Assembly: GCA_902788505.1 (NCBI GenBank)
Contig: CADAKH010000010.1
Coordinates: forward strand, 62,001 to 126,000
From: Oscillospiraceae bacterium
Lineage (GTDB): Bacteria; Bacillota; Clostridia; Saccharofermentanales; Saccharofermentanaceae
Length of the DNA: 64,000 bases
Reading direction: 5' to 3'
In this document: in pieces, positions 28,882 to 37,714 of the stretch
Position numbering within the stretch: position 1 is the first letter of the stretch
How the letters are laid out: every line of letters starts with the position of its first letter
Position numbers and translations under genes: made by a program
Notes under the pieces: model-generated
Database searches by the model: none
Told to the model about the DNA's origin: nothing
What the model saw: the letters and a program-made list of their open reading frames with translations, nothing else

Positions 28882-29769
28882 TTAACCGACAGCTGTTTCT
28901 GCTGTTTCTGCCGTCTCCTCAGTCTCCTCAACATAAGGGATCATGATGAATACGTCTTCCAGTTTTCCGATCTGCGAATAAGGCCTTATCGTAGCCGTTA
29001 CTTCCAAAGGATTGGAATAATCTACTGTCTCGATAACACCGATCGGGATACCTTCAGGGAACAGACCGCCGTCTCCTGAAGTAACGATCTCCATACCGGG
29101 CTCAAGATGAACATCAGGATCAATGTCTTTTGCAAGGCAGAGTCCCTGTCTCTTAAGTTCGGCATCACCTACAACCATGAATGTTACACCGTTAACCTCA
29201 TTGACTTTGCCCGCAACGGCAAAACCTTCATGAAGCAAAGGCAAAACACGAGATTCCGTATCAGAAGACTCGATTACTCGTCCTACAAGGTTCATCTCAA
29301 CGTCAAGAACCGGATAAGAGTTGCCTTCAGCAAGCTCAATTCCGTCAACAGCGCCGGCATTGAGCCTTATGGTTGAGAACCATTCGTCTGACTCTCTTGA
29401 GAGGATCGACGCACCATAAATAACGTAGTTGCTGAAAGTATCCTTAATGTGTAGCGCATCCTTAAGCTCTTCGTATCTTAAAGCTGCCTCTTCACTTTGC
29501 GTAAGCTGATATCTTAAATCTGCGATCTGCTCTTTAAGGGCTCTATTCTCTTCCCTTATTGCAATTCCGTCTGTTATGGCAGACCAGAAATCAGTAATGG
29601 TATCACCTGCTCTCTTTACCAGGGATTGTGCAGGCGATGTAACGAGCTGTACCGGGGAAAGCGCCTTTTTGACAGGGCTTCCCGGAAGCAGGCTCAACAC
29701 AGCACATGCCGCCAGCAAGAGCAGTACAACAAGTGCTATGAACCATTTTGACTTAAGAAGTTTTTTCAA
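28882..29769 (-). CDS. mreC: Rod shape-determining protein MreC
   Basis: A 295-residue cell-shape protein with an N-terminal membrane anchor (residues 9-29), a coiled coil at about 65-105 (EENRALKEQIADLRYQL), and the periplasmic-type beta-barrel domain with the family's GxVIESSDTESRVLPLLHEG and MEIVTSGDGGLFPEGIPIG motifs. Translation begins at a TTG (29769) with AGGAG seven bases upstream. It is followed by mreD after 11 bases. MreB is not adjacent; a SEC-C protein gene is. Confidence 0.94.
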   Translation of the reverse strand: MKKLLKSKWFIALVVLLLLAACAVLSLLPGSPVKKALSPVQLVTSPAQSLVKRAGDTITDFWSAITDGIAIREENRALKEQIADLRYQLTQSEEAALRYEELKDALHIKDTFSNYVIYGASILSRESDEWFSTIRLNAGAVDGIELAEGNSYPVLDVEMNLVGRVIESSDTESRVLPLLHEGFAVAGKVNEVNGVTFMVVGDAELKRQGLCLAKDIDPDVHLEPGMEIVTSGDGGLFPEGIPIGVIETVDYSNPLEVTATIRPYSQIGKLEDVFIMIPYVEETEETAETAETAVG

Positions 29770-29795
29770 GAATAGTCTCCTGACGTCTTAAGGGA

Positions 29796-30320
29796 TCAAC
29801 CCTTCTTACCGCAGCAGTTCTTATATTTCTTTCCTGAACCGCACGGACAGGGATCATTACGGCCGATCTTGTCGGAATGAGCCATATTATCCTCACGGTA
29901 CTTACGTGTTATCTCATTGATCTTCTCTTCAGGAAGGATATTCTTCCATGCCTTGATGCTGTAAAGCCAGTCAGCCTTTGCATCACGCATGTTGTAGTAG
30001 AGTTTCTCGTAATCGATAACGAGCTTGAGCTCATAGTTGTCATCGATAGATTCAAGATCGATGTCATCGCCGTTTGTAAGGCTTGACTTGATACCGTCAA
30101 CGAAACCTACGAAAACATCCATTGAATCCTTGGGGAATTCAAGCTTCTTCGCAAGCTCGGCTGCTGTTCCGGTAAGGAACTCCTCATTGTCAGGGTAAGC
30201 GCCAAGGATCTTCTCGTAAGCAACCTTTTCAAGAGCATAGTATCTTTGGATATACTGCATATATTCCTGTCTGTTGGAAGCATCCTCTGATTTATCCATC
30301 CAGGTCTTGTAATAACTCAT
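29796..30320 (-). CDS. SEC-C motif protein
   Basis: A 174-residue soluble helical protein ending in [19 protein letters not shown], a zinc-binding SEC-C motif almost identical to the tail of SecA in this window. The N-terminal 145 residues are acidic and helical, with no recognised enzyme domain. SEC-C tails in SecA bind SecB or ribosomes; whether this protein does so is inference. GGAGG precedes the ATG. It lies between icd and mreC on the same strand. Confidence 0.8.
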   Translation of the reverse strand: MSYYKTWMDKSEDASNRQEYMQYIQRYYALEKVAYEKILGAYPDNEEFLTGTAAELAKKLEFPKDSMDVFVGFVDGIKSSLTNGDDIDLESIDDNYELKLVIDYEKLYYNMRDAKADWLYSIKAWKNILPEEKINEITRKYREDNMAHSDKIGRNDPCPCGSGKKYKNCCGKKG

Positions 30321-30346
30321 TTCGTTTCTCCTCCGTAGTATTTCAA

Positions 30347-31543
30347 TTAGAGCTTGGCAGCTACTGCCTTGAGGAATTCCTCAGTAGTAACTGTCTTCTT
30401 GTTGTCGTTATCAATGAGATTGTTGAGGTCGCCTGTGATAGTTCCCTCTTCGATCGTCTCGATAGAAGCCTTCTCGATCCTGTCGGCAAATTCCTCAAGA
30501 TCCTTGAGGCCGTCGAGCTGTGCTCTCTTTCTGAGCGCACCTGACCAGGCGAAAAGCGTTGCCATAGGGTTTGTAGATGTCTGCTCACCCTTGAGATGTC
30601 TGTAGTAATGTCTTGTAACCGTTCCGTGAGCAGCCTCATACTCGTAAACACCCTTAGGTGAAACGAGAACGGATGTCATCATGGCAAGTGAACCGCAAGC
30701 GGAAGCAAGCATATCGCTCATAACATCGCCGTCATAGTTCTTGAGTGCCCAGACAAAACCGCCGGAAGAACGCATAACTCTTGCAACAGCATCATCGATA
30801 AGTGTGTAGAAATATGTGATTCCTGCAGCTTCGAACTTATCCTTGTACTCTGTGTCATAGATATTCTGGAAGATCTCCTTGAAACGTCCGTCGTACTTCT
30901 TGGAGATAGTGTCCTTTGTGGCAAACCAGAGATCCTGCTTAGTATCAAGAGCATACTGGAAGCATGATGTTGCGAATGCCGAAATGGACTTATCCGTGTT
31001 ATAGAGTCCCTGAACAACGCCGGCGTCCTTATACTCAAAGATCGTCTGGCTCTCCTGTCTTCCGTCAGGATATGTGATAACAAGGTCTGCTCTTGCAGGA
31101 CCGTCAACCAGGAACTCAGTATCTCTGTAAACATCACCATAAGCATGTCTGGCAATGGTGATAGGCTTTTCCCAGCATGAAACAAAAGGCTTGATGCCCT
31201 TAACAAGAATGGGCGCTCTGAAAACGGTACCGTCAAGGATAGCTCTGATCGTGCCGTTGGGGCTCTTCCACATTGTATGCAGATTGTATTCTGTCATTCT
31301 CTGGGCATTGGGAGTGATGGTAGCGCACTTAACTGCAACTCCAAGCTCGTTTGTCCTGTTGGCAGCATCGATAGTAACCTGATCTGCTGTCTCATCTCTG
31401 TGCTTGAGTCCGAGATCGAAATATTCGGTCTTCAAGTCAACGAAAGGTAAAATGACAATGTCCTTGATCTGCTTCCAGATTATTCTGGTCATCTCATCCC
31501 CGTCCATTTCTACAAGCGGGGTCTTCATCTGAATTTTAGCCAT
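30347..31543 (-). CDS. icd: NADP-dependent isocitrate dehydrogenase, eukaryote-like type II
   Basis: Oxidatively decarboxylates isocitrate to 2-oxoglutarate, supplying NADPH and carbon for glutamate. The 398-residue protein resembles the dimeric eukaryotic IDH1/IDH2 subfamily rather than E. coli Icd: [51 protein letters not shown] and [10 protein letters not shown] are all present. GGAG lies five bases before the ATG and a 17-spaced promoter is upstream. Confidence 0.96.
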   Translation of the reverse strand: MAKIQMKTPLVEMDGDEMTRIIWKQIKDIVILPFVDLKTEYFDLGLKHRDETADQVTIDAANRTNELGVAVKCATITPNAQRMTEYNLHTMWKSPNGTIRAILDGTVFRAPILVKGIKPFVSCWEKPITIARHAYGDVYRDTEFLVDGPARADLVITYPDGRQESQTIFEYKDAGVVQGLYNTDKSISAFATSCFQYALDTKQDLWFATKDTISKKYDGRFKEIFQNIYDTEYKDKFEAAGITYFYTLIDDAVARVMRSSGGFVWALKNYDGDVMSDMLASACGSLAMMTSVLVSPKGVYEYEAAHGTVTRHYYRHLKGEQTSTNPMATLFAWSGALRKRAQLDGLKDLEEFADRIEKASIETIEEGTITGDLNNLIDNDNKKTVTTEEFLKAVAAKL

Positions 31544-31575
31544 AAGAACTCCATTCTTCTAAATAATACTAGAAG

Positions 31576-31604
31576 ATTTTAAGACATAAGCCCCTTAACG
31601 TCAA
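31576..31604 (-). promoter_or_regulatory. Promoter of icd
   Basis: On the minus strand TTGACG (31604-31599) and TAAAAT (31581-31576) are spaced by 17 bases, about 30 bases upstream of the icd ATG. Confidence 0.78.
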
Positions 31605-31643
31605 ATCCGATAATGGGGAAAAAACTAATGAAATCGTACGGAA

Positions 31644-32684
31644 TCAGACGCCCGATTTTGCACTTGCTTTCACAAGGATTATCTCAAGTGAATATCTCTC
31701 GTCTATAAGCCCGTGCTTGAAATCACTGTCAGAGTCAGAAGCCGCAAGATACAGATTGATAAGAGACTTCATGTCAAAATTCGATGCCTGGCTTACGAGC
31801 TTTTTGGCTCTGAACTCGTTCATACCGGTGCGTTCGACCAGAACATTGGCATTTCTGGCTTCTTTTGCCATTATCAGGGCCTTTATATGATTGACGATGG
31901 ACACTCTGATCTTAGCCAGAGGTTCCTTGTTCGAGATAAGCTTATCAAGCGTTCCGAGAGCGACATTGGCATTACCGGTGCCGCAGGCATCCATGATATC
32001 GAAGATCTTGCCGCTCAGATCAGGCGGACAGCAAAGCTCGACTATATCCGGTGTGACCTCCGAACAGCCCTTGCCCTGACAGTAAAGCGTCAGCTTGTTT
32101 ATCTCGTTTACAAGCTCCATCATGTTGCCCGAACACCTTGAAGCCATTGAATTGGCGGCTTCAAAGCCAATACTGATATTCTCTTTGGCAAAGCGCTTGT
32201 TTATCCAGCCGGCAAGCTCGTCTTCTTCAAAACCGCTCATCGATGCGACTGTTCCATACTGCAGGAACGCCTTAAACGACTTCTTCCTGCTGTCAACAGT
32301 ATCTTCGAAGAAGACTACCACAACAGACGAAGGTATATTCTTCAGCACTTCTGTATCCTTATCGGACAATTCCCTATTCGGGAAACCTGACTGCTTTATA
32401 ACCACAAGTCTCTTGGGAGACATCCACGGCGGCATCGAGATAAGTTCTTCTAGCTTACCCATATCGAACTTATCACCTGTTCTCGTATCGATAACGGCGT
32501 AGTCCATGTCTTCGGCGCCTTCGCCGAGGCACGCCTTTTTGAGCATCGCCACGGCACCATCGATCATATAATTCTCGGTGCCATACAAAAGCACAAGCCC
32601 TAATGAATCAGGCTCTTTGTTGATCTTTGCGAGCATCTGACGGGAATTCAGGACTCCCTTTGGTAGTGCTTTTGCTTTAGCCAA
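31644..32684 (-). CDS. holA: DNA polymerase III delta subunit
   Basis: A clamp-loader subunit that opens the beta clamp. The 346-residue protein has the HolA N-terminal pattern (LVLLYGTENYMIDGAV), a degenerate AAA core (LVVIKQSGFPNR, VVVVFFEDTVDSRKK) and a C-terminal helical collar domain (LGTLDKLISNKEPLAKIRVS and AREARNAN-like segments). It starts six bases after the GH25 lipoprotein stop, so the two may share a transcript. Confidence 0.9.
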   Translation of the reverse strand: MAKAKALPKGVLNSRQMLAKINKEPDSLGLVLLYGTENYMIDGAVAMLKKACLGEGAEDMDYAVIDTRTGDKFDMGKLEELISMPPWMSPKRLVVIKQSGFPNRELSDKDTEVLKNIPSSVVVVFFEDTVDSRKKSFKAFLQYGTVASMSGFEEDELAGWINKRFAKENISIGFEAANSMASRCSGNMMELVNEINKLTLYCQGKGCSEVTPDIVELCCPPDLSGKIFDIMDACGTGNANVALGTLDKLISNKEPLAKIRVSIVNHIKALIMAKEARNANVLVERTGMNEFRAKKLVSQASNFDMKSLINLYLAASDSDSDFKHGLIDERYSLEIILVKASAKSGV

Positions 32685-32690
32685 TTGCCG

Positions 32691-33878
32691 TTAACCTCCT
32701 CCGAAAAGGTGTGGATACTTACTCTTAAACAGAATATCAGTATCGCAGTCCTCTGAAATACCGTCTATTCTTCCGATAGAGCCGGTCTGCCACATGGTGT
32801 AATCGCCTTCATAAGAAGTCTCTTTAACATAGTGGGCAAGCCATACATCATAGCCGGCAGGCTCCCAGATGATCTCAAGATAATACTTACTTCCGTAAAG
32901 GATAGTGCTGTATCCGTTCTCTTCCATGATACCTGCGAATTCATAGAAGAGATTGTTGATATCAATTATACTCATCTGATACTTCTGGAAATGAGACCAG
33001 CTCTCCCAGTCAAATGCTACAGGAAGATCTATCTCCTTGCCTTCAAGGACAGCCAGGAGCTCATCGCAGTGCTCATGAAGTTCTTCCAGGTTGCTGTCAG
33101 TAGAATAGTAATAAACACCGATCAGAAGCCCCGCTTCCTTGGCATCAACATAGTATTCTTCAAACTTTCTGTCTTCGCCGAGCTCACCGTTGTTGTAGAT
33201 CATGGCTCTGAGCATTACAAACTCACATCCTGCAGCCTTAACCGCATCAAAGTCGATATCACCCTGATATCTTGAAACATCGATACCATAAGCAATATCC
33301 GAATCAGGATATCTGGCCATAAAATCACTATAGGCAAGAGTCGTGTGCTCATTGGAGCCGCCTCCTCCGCCACCGCCGCTGCTGCTCGGGACATAGACAT
33401 TAACTGTCATGCTTCCTGACTTGGAATTGCCGGCATCATCGGTCAAAGTAAGTGTAAGCGGATAGCTTCCCGATTCGGAAGTATCAACATCACCGTCAAC
33501 CGTCAGGTCAACATCACTGTCGCAATCATCAATGTAACCGATATATCTCTGTATATCGAATTCAGATCCGATCTCTACACTGACACTCTCAGGCAGATTC
33601 AAAAAGAACGGCGCTGTCGTATCCTCATCAGGCATATCCATGTGCGGGATAGACGGCGTGGGACTGGGTGTCGGTGTCGGAGTATTCGTCGGTGTAGGCG
33701 TAGCTTCCGGCTCTGTCTCTTCCGTAGTCTCAACGGTGTTTATATCATTCCCGTCTCTCATGCCGTCTGTGGGATGTGTCGGCTTTGAATCACATCCCGT
33801 AAAGGACGCTGTCATCACCGAAGTCACCAGGACTGCGGCAAGCAGGGATCTGACTGTCTTGTTAATCTTAGTATGCAT
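32691..33878 (-). CDS. GH25 lysozyme-like lipoprotein with an Ig-like domain
   Basis: A cell-surface muramidase candidate. I use the ATG at 33878 (395 residues), nine to ten bases after CGGAG. A lipoprotein signal ends in SFTGCDS (Cys29), followed by an acidic and Thr/Pro linker, a DUF5011-like Ig domain (about 85-165), a Gly linker, and a GH25 domain (about 190-390) with GIDVSRYQGDIDF and the catalytic pair in VAFDWESW. Other GH25 lysozymes are phage endolysins, but the lipobox makes a housekeeping wall enzyme more likely. Its promoter is flanked by a 10-bp inverted repeat. Confidence 0.9.
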   Translation of the reverse strand: MHTKINKTVRSLLAAVLVTSVMTASFTGCDSKPTHPTDGMRDGNDINTVETTEETEPEATPTPTNTPTPTPSPTPSIPHMDMPDEDTTAPFFLNLPESVSVEIGSEFDIQRYIGYIDDCDSDVDLTVDGDVDTSESGSYPLTLTLTDDAGNSKSGSMTVNVYVPSSSGGGGGGGSNEHTTLAYSDFMARYPDSDIAYGIDVSRYQGDIDFDAVKAAGCEFVMLRAMIYNNGELGEDRKFEEYYVDAKEAGLLIGVYYYSTDSNLEELHEHCDELLAVLEGKEIDLPVAFDWESWSHFQKYQMSIIDINNLFYEFAGIMEENGYSTILYGSKYYLEIIWEPAGYDVWLAHYVKETSYEGDYTMWQTGSIGRIDGISEDCDTDILFKSKYPHLFGGG

Positions 33879-33916
33879 AATCTCCATTCTCCGGTCATAA
33901 AGCCGGACCTTTCCTA

Positions 33917-33996
33917 TTTGTCCCATATATTTCCCAATATACACTCCCCGATTATAACAAACTAAGCGTGAAATCAATCGCGGTTTATGGGACAAA
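33917..33996 (-). promoter_or_regulatory. GH25 gene promoter flanked by a 10-bp inverted repeat
   Basis: An extended -10 element TGTTATAAT (TATAAT at 33956-33951) lies 15 bases after TTGATT (33977-33972). TTTGTCCCAT at 33917-33926 and its exact reverse complement ATGGGACAAA at 33987-33996 flank it, 60 bases apart: one upstream of the -35, one in the leader. The arrangement suggests paired operators for a looping repressor. Confidence 0.65.
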
Positions 33997-34045
33997 ATAA
34001 GGCAAAGGGATGAGATACACCGTCTTTACTGAATTCCCGATCCTG

Positions 34046-34849
34046 TTATTCAAGCAGATAATGCCTGATTATCTGCTCCAACAGTTTCACGTCAAGAGGC
34101 ATCGTACTTGTCTCCCAGGTAGTTATCAGGTTGTCTCCGGGAAATACACCGTTCTTCTGATAGACATTAATCCTGAAGGCATTGTCTCGAGCATACCCGG
34201 GATCATCCAGCTTTCCAAGATGTTCCCAATAGATTAGCTTTCTTCTCTTTATATTCAGAGCAGAAAAATCCGGATGTATAACGCCCAATTCTTTCATATA
34301 TATCGGGCATTCATACTTATACGGCACTTTATGCTTAGCTAATGCATTGGCAATGATTATTTCAGACTTCGATCGTACACGTTCACCGTTATCAGTATAA
34401 AATTCAGCTGTTCCAAACGGGATGCTGCTTCTCTCATATGGTTCATTAAGCCATGTTTCAACAAACTGCTTATCGGTAAGTTTTAAGGGTTCTACCAGAT
34501 TCTGTCGTCCTACACTTAATGATTCATAGTAATCTTCCGGAAGAAATGTTCCCATGTTTTTTTCAAGAGAATCGATATATTTGATTTCTTTGTCAATTAA
34601 CTGAATTGTTTTATTTAAATATTCGAAGCTGGCTACCTGTTTAGCAATATACAGCTTATTTTGAGGTATGTATTTGCCTTTACCAATTGTATCCCCGGTT
34701 CTCAGATAGAATTGCTTTTTCTTAGAATCAACACTGATATGATACTGTGGTTCTCCCTTATATCTCAGCATCTTCAGTCTTCTAACCGCTTCTTCTCTAT
34801 ACGTAAGCAATTCTTCATTTCTTTTATTCAGGATATCCTTTATGTTCAT
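34046..34849 (-). CDS. Hypothetical protein with a nuclease-like C-terminal domain
   Basis: A 267-residue protein with a coiled N-terminal half (residues 1-110) and a C-terminal half showing RSKSEIIIANAL, GVIHPDF and YWEHLG. This Glu ... PDF ... E-x-L pattern resembles the PD-(D/E)xK nuclease superfamily, and similar hypothetical proteins are common in Firmicutes. The gene is more AT-rich than its neighbours and sits in an isolated stretch beside a repeat array, which suggests an acquired or fast-evolving locus. The upstream sequence has a TCCTTTC-type weak ribosome site. Nuclease activity is inference. Confidence 0.6.
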   Translation of the reverse strand: MNIKDILNKRNEELLTYREEAVRRLKMLRYKGEPQYHISVDSKKKQFYLRTGDTIGKGKYIPQNKLYIAKQVASFEYLNKTIQLIDKEIKYIDSLEKNMGTFLPEDYYESLSVGRQNLVEPLKLTDKQFVETWLNEPYERSSIPFGTAEFYTDNGERVRSKSEIIIANALAKHKVPYKYECPIYMKELGVIHPDFSALNIKRRKLIYWEHLGKLDDPGYARDNAFRINVYQKNGVFPGDNLITTWETSTMPLDVKLLEQIIRHYLLE

Positions 34850-34915
34850 ATATCTTTCCTTTCAAATTTAGTGGGCTTTTTACATACTGTGGAATAAGCA
34901 TTTCAGTTACATAAA

Positions 34916-35206
34916 TAACCGCTATAAACAACAAATATGCATTTTGGACGGTATTAAATATTGACTATGAATACAACTGTTACCGCCAAAACTAATAGAA
35001 AACGAATATTGACGGTATAAATTTGGAAATAGAGCGAAAAAACAGCCGTCAAAACGATAGATTCTCTTAATTTAGCGGTACAACAAAATGGTAAATCGAA
35101 TTCTGATACCGCTAAAAGTAGAAAAATCATATTTTTCGCGGTTGAAAAACATTCTTAGAACCAAATCTCAACCGCCAAAATCTATAATATTGACTTTAAT
35201 ACGGTA
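34916..35206. repeat. Array of five 37-38-bp units with inverted ends
   Basis: Units at 34916-34953, 34981-35017, 35044-35080, 35106-35143 and 35170-35206 begin with ACCGC or a close variant, usually followed by YAAAA, and end with CGGTA or CGGTT. They repeat every 62-65 bases. Unlike the 12-kb array the unit centres and spacers differ in sequence; only ends, length and spacing are conserved. The array fills the 381-base gap between comEC and the nuclease-like gene, which holds no ORF. Confidence 0.85.
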
Positions 35207-35230
35207 TACAAGCAATTAGATTTCAACAGA

Positions 35231-37603
35231 TCAATACTCCAGCATCACCGCCCCTTCTATGTCAGTTCTGAATATGGAACAACCGTAGTTTTCAATGCGT
35301 TCGAGCGTGGACGGGGCCGGATGCCCGTAGAAATTATTGGCACCTACCGAGATTACTGCGATATCAGGCGAACAGGCATCGATAAATTCCGAAGTTGAAG
35401 AGTATTTGGAGCCGTGATGGGCCACTTTTAAAATGTCGCAGTCAAGGTCTGTTCCGTCTTCGACGAGGCGGGATTCCGTCTCTGAACCGATATCACCTGT
35501 AAAAAGGATCTTTGTCTCTTCAGCGCCTTCAATATGGAGCTTAAGAACAAGGCTTGATTCATTGCCGCCGTCTATATTTTCAGACGGATAAAGGACTTCT
35601 ATATATACAGAATCGGAAAGAATGATCAGATCGCCTGAATATGCCGGTTTTAAAACAGATAAATAATCAGATTCATCTATTTCAGTAGATTTAAAGAAAT
35701 CTTCCACATCTTTATCCTTAATGCCGGGATCAGGTATATAAGATGTGTATATGTTATTGAGCCTGCCCTGTTCGTATAGAGCTGCAATGCCGCCTGCATG
35801 GTCAACATCCCAGTGGCTCATGATGCCATAGTCTACATATGAAAGACCGTAGTGATCAAGCAGATTGCTGACCGCAGTGCTTCCTTCTTCCCATGTTCCG
35901 CCGTCTATCAGGCATGTTTTGTCAGGCGTGATCACGAGGCAGCAATCTCCCTGACCGACATCGGCAAAAATGACACAGCATACAGGCGCCTTAAAGTATG
36001 TAAAAGCTTCTAAAACGGTAAACAATGCCAGGATCAGAACAAAAGGCTTTAACATGATACGCCTTAACATGCATGGCGGGAGCATATAAAGAAATACAGA
36101 AATCCCAAGCACCAATAGTATTGAAGGGTTCAGATGGACAGGTTTTCCTCCGGATTCACTTAAACGGCTGCCGAAAGATACAAGTCTTCTAATGATCTTG
36201 AGACACAAAAGCAAAGGAGATGACAGATACTCCGTCAAAAAAGGAAGAAGCCGGCACAGCAAAACACAAGGAATAAAGAATGTGCAGGAAGCTCCTGCAA
36301 CAGCTGTTCCTGCAATCTGAACCACAAGATGAGCAGGATCAGTCCTCATTGAGATATCTGTCCAGAACGGGATAAGGCCGAGACCTGCTGATATAGGAAG
36401 ACTGATCAAAGAAGCAAGTTTCTCGCCTAAATGCAGTTTAATCAGCCAATCAGAGATTTTCTCACCATATACTTTTATTGCGATAACCGCACAAAAACTC
36501 ATTTGAAAACCTGAGGACATCGGGCAAAAAGGATCTGCCAGCACCATGACAGAAGAGGCAAGACTTATGGCAGACAGCCATTCCCGGTCCGCAAATACAC
36601 AAATGCTCATTATCGAAGCCCTTGTTACCGACTCACTCCATCCGGTAAGACAGCCTATAAGGATACATAGAGCTGCATGAGTTATAAAAGCCTTATCACG
36701 TTTGATGTGAAGGATATTTAACAGCATGGGAAGGCATGCGAGAAACCCTGCAAAATGCGTACCCGATACCGCAAGAAGATGCGAGCAGCAAGAAAGGCTG
36801 AAAGAACGCTTAACATCAGAAGATATAAGGGATTTGTCACCCAGACAAACAGCCGCTGTTAAAGCTTTCTCCGGTTCATCGAAAAAGACTGAGACAGAAT
36901 CAAAAGAATCCTTTCTCAGCTTGAAGAAAAATCTCTGAATTATACCCATCAGACTGAAAGGAAATCCGGCTGTTCTTACAGTCTCATAATCTTTGCACGA
37001 AATTGTATATAGAATGCCCTGTTTTCTTAGGTATTCGCGGTAATCGAATTCTCCGGGATTGCCGGCTTTATCCGGTTCTTTCAGCTTGCCGTATATCTTA
37101 AGGACATCACCGGGATTAAAGGAATCATATTCGCAATAAAACCGCACTTTGCAGAGCGCACCGTCCTCAAGTTTTACGGTCATATCAAGATCGCCCGAAA
37201 GATCAGCTGATACTTCGGTTATCTCACAGATATAGCTGTCCGCTGTATCACATCCTGCATTTAATCTTGAACTGATAAATATACCGATATAAACAAATGA
37301 TATGCACAGTATAAGGTCAGTTAACATCAAGGCTGTTTTGTTAACTTCAGAGCGCTTTGCAAAAAACAGAGTAAACACAAAAATAACAACTGATATGACA
37401 AGTGAAGGTATAAATGAAGCTGAGATATAACACAAAGCACTGCAGCTTATCATCAAAGTGGCAGGCAGAACCAAAGGACGAATGGAAAGCGCCCTGCCGA
37501 GATTAAAGAAATCTGACACAAGAGAATCAAGCCTGCCGAACAATCCGTTCAAAAGGTCTGAAAATCTGTTATTCCTGTATGTTTTGCCATAAAAGTCCTT
37601 CAT
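35231..37603 (-). CDS. comEC: DNA uptake channel protein ComEC/Rec2
   Basis: The membrane channel that carries single-stranded DNA into the cytoplasm during natural transformation. The 790-residue protein has an N-terminal OB-like domain between early helices, a central Competence domain with many helices (including LAVSGTHFAGFLA), and a C-terminal metallo-beta-lactamase-like domain (about 530-790) with SHWDVDHAGG and VAHHGSKYSS. The metal-ligand pattern looks intact. No other com genes are in the window, so competence is not proven. Confidence 0.92.
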   Translation of the reverse strand: MKDFYGKTYRNNRFSDLLNGLFGRLDSLVSDFFNLGRALSIRPLVLPATLMISCSALCYISASFIPSLVISVVIFVFTLFFAKRSEVNKTALMLTDLILCISFVYIGIFISSRLNAGCDTADSYICEITEVSADLSGDLDMTVKLEDGALCKVRFYCEYDSFNPGDVLKIYGKLKEPDKAGNPGEFDYREYLRKQGILYTISCKDYETVRTAGFPFSLMGIIQRFFFKLRKDSFDSVSVFFDEPEKALTAAVCLGDKSLISSDVKRSFSLSCCSHLLAVSGTHFAGFLACLPMLLNILHIKRDKAFITHAALCILIGCLTGWSESVTRASIMSICVFADREWLSAISLASSVMVLADPFCPMSSGFQMSFCAVIAIKVYGEKISDWLIKLHLGEKLASLISLPISAGLGLIPFWTDISMRTDPAHLVVQIAGTAVAGASCTFFIPCVLLCRLLPFLTEYLSSPLLLCLKIIRRLVSFGSRLSESGGKPVHLNPSILLVLGISVFLYMLPPCMLRRIMLKPFVLILALFTVLEAFTYFKAPVCCVIFADVGQGDCCLVITPDKTCLIDGGTWEEGSTAVSNLLDHYGLSYVDYGIMSHWDVDHAGGIAALYEQGRLNNIYTSYIPDPGIKDKDVEDFFKSTEIDESDYLSVLKPAYSGDLIILSDSVYIEVLYPSENIDGGNESSLVLKLHIEGAEETKILFTGDIGSETESRLVEDGTDLDCDILKVAHHGSKYSSTSEFIDACSPDIAVISVGANNFYGHPAPSTLERIENYGCSIFRTDIEGAVMLEY

Positions 37604-37624
37604 GTTAAAATTCTAATGCGGACC

Positions 37625-37687
37625 CTTGTCGGTTTTAGTCTCAATAATCGAACAAATACCGACAGAAAAACCGACAAAACCGACAAG
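37625..37687. repeat. 12-bp perfect inverted repeat with ACCGAC direct repeats
   Basis: CTTGTCGGTTTT at 37625-37636 is the exact reverse complement of AAAACCGACAAG at 37676-37687. Three ACCGAC motifs start at 37658, 37670 and 37679. The element lies between the divergent comEC and engB genes and resembles the element at 20773-20826. Confidence 0.85.
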
Positions 37688-37714
37688 TTGAACACTGTAA
37701 ACAGAGTTATCTAC

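Noticed and set aside
32691-33878. Prophage endolysin
   Set aside because: The GH25 domain is on a lipoprotein with a lipobox and Ig domain, and no phage genes are nearby.
34916-35206. CRISPR array
   Set aside because: Unit centres differ from copy to copy, units have inverted ends and variable interior, and no cas genes are present.
37616-37714. Upstream extension of engB by 33 codons
   Set aside because: The added residues (TDRKTDKTDK) come from the ACCGAC repeat element; the family starts at the ATG at 37715.
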